A DNA stretch of 6,690 bases. Origin: an uncultured Rhodospirillaceae bacterium (lineage in GTDB: Bacteria > Pseudomonadota > Alphaproteobacteria > RF32 > CAG-239). This document shows, one piece after another, positions 6,686-6,690 of the stretch; positions within the stretch are counted from its first letter, which is position 1, and every line of letters begins with the position of its first letter. Below the pieces are notes generated by a model that did no database searches, had not been told where the DNA came from, and was given only the letters and a program-made list of their open reading frames with translations. Where the stretch lies: positions 1 through 6,690 of the forward strand of contig OMQI01000068.1 of NCBI GenBank assembly GCA_900313185.1, in the 5' to 3' direction. A program made the translations under genes and the position numbers.

Positions 6686-6690
6686 TGCCG

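Noticed and set aside
6657..6690. 3' end of a tRNA-Trp gene upstream of secE
   Set aside because: Only 34 bases are available and they contain no CCA end, TpsiC arm or other tRNA part that could be recognised.

Overview
The window reads as a compact, AT-rich (roughly 40% GC by eye) chromosomal housekeeping region. It most likely comes from an alphaproteobacterium or a close relative. The evidence is the gene order gpmI, envC-like, ctpA, rppH on the plus strand, together with NusG and RppH sequences of alphaproteobacterial style. Low GC and small intergenic gaps would fit a host-associated or gut lineage, but that placement is inference. No plasmid, phage, IS, CRISPR or defence genes are visible.

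Region 1 (1-5830, plus strand) is a five-gene run with gaps or overlaps of 14 nt or less, probably one transcript that begins upstream of the window. The genes are gpmI (cofactor-independent phosphoglycerate mutase), an EnvC-like murein hydrolase activator with a degenerate LytM/M23 domain, a CtpA-type S41/PDZ periplasmic protease, rppH (Nudix RNA 5' pyrophosphohydrolase) and cca (CCA-adding enzyme with a C-terminal HD domain). Each junction is tight: the gpmI stop is part of the next Shine-Dalgarno, ctpA and rppH share one base (TAATG), and rppH and cca overlap by ATGA.

Region 2 (5831-5922) is a 92-bp convergent intergenic region. It holds an 18-bp perfect palindrome and a 12-bp-stem hairpin flanked by A and T tracts that should terminate transcription from both sides.

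Region 3 (5923-6690, minus strand) is secE then nusG, with a TATAAT box about 24 nt upstream of secE at the window edge. The usual next genes after nusG (rplK-rplA) are absent, because nusG runs straight into the terminator and the convergent cca.

Functionally the plus-strand cluster combines one glycolytic enzyme, two cell-wall division/processing factors (EnvC-like and CtpA) and two RNA end-processing enzymes (RppH at mRNA 5' ends, Cca at tRNA 3' ends). I see no clearly undescribed system. The points worth checking are the local gene-order breaks, the gammaproteobacterial-like Cca, the catalytically dead LytM domain, the CtpA N-terminus that could be a lipoprotein signal, and the palindrome.
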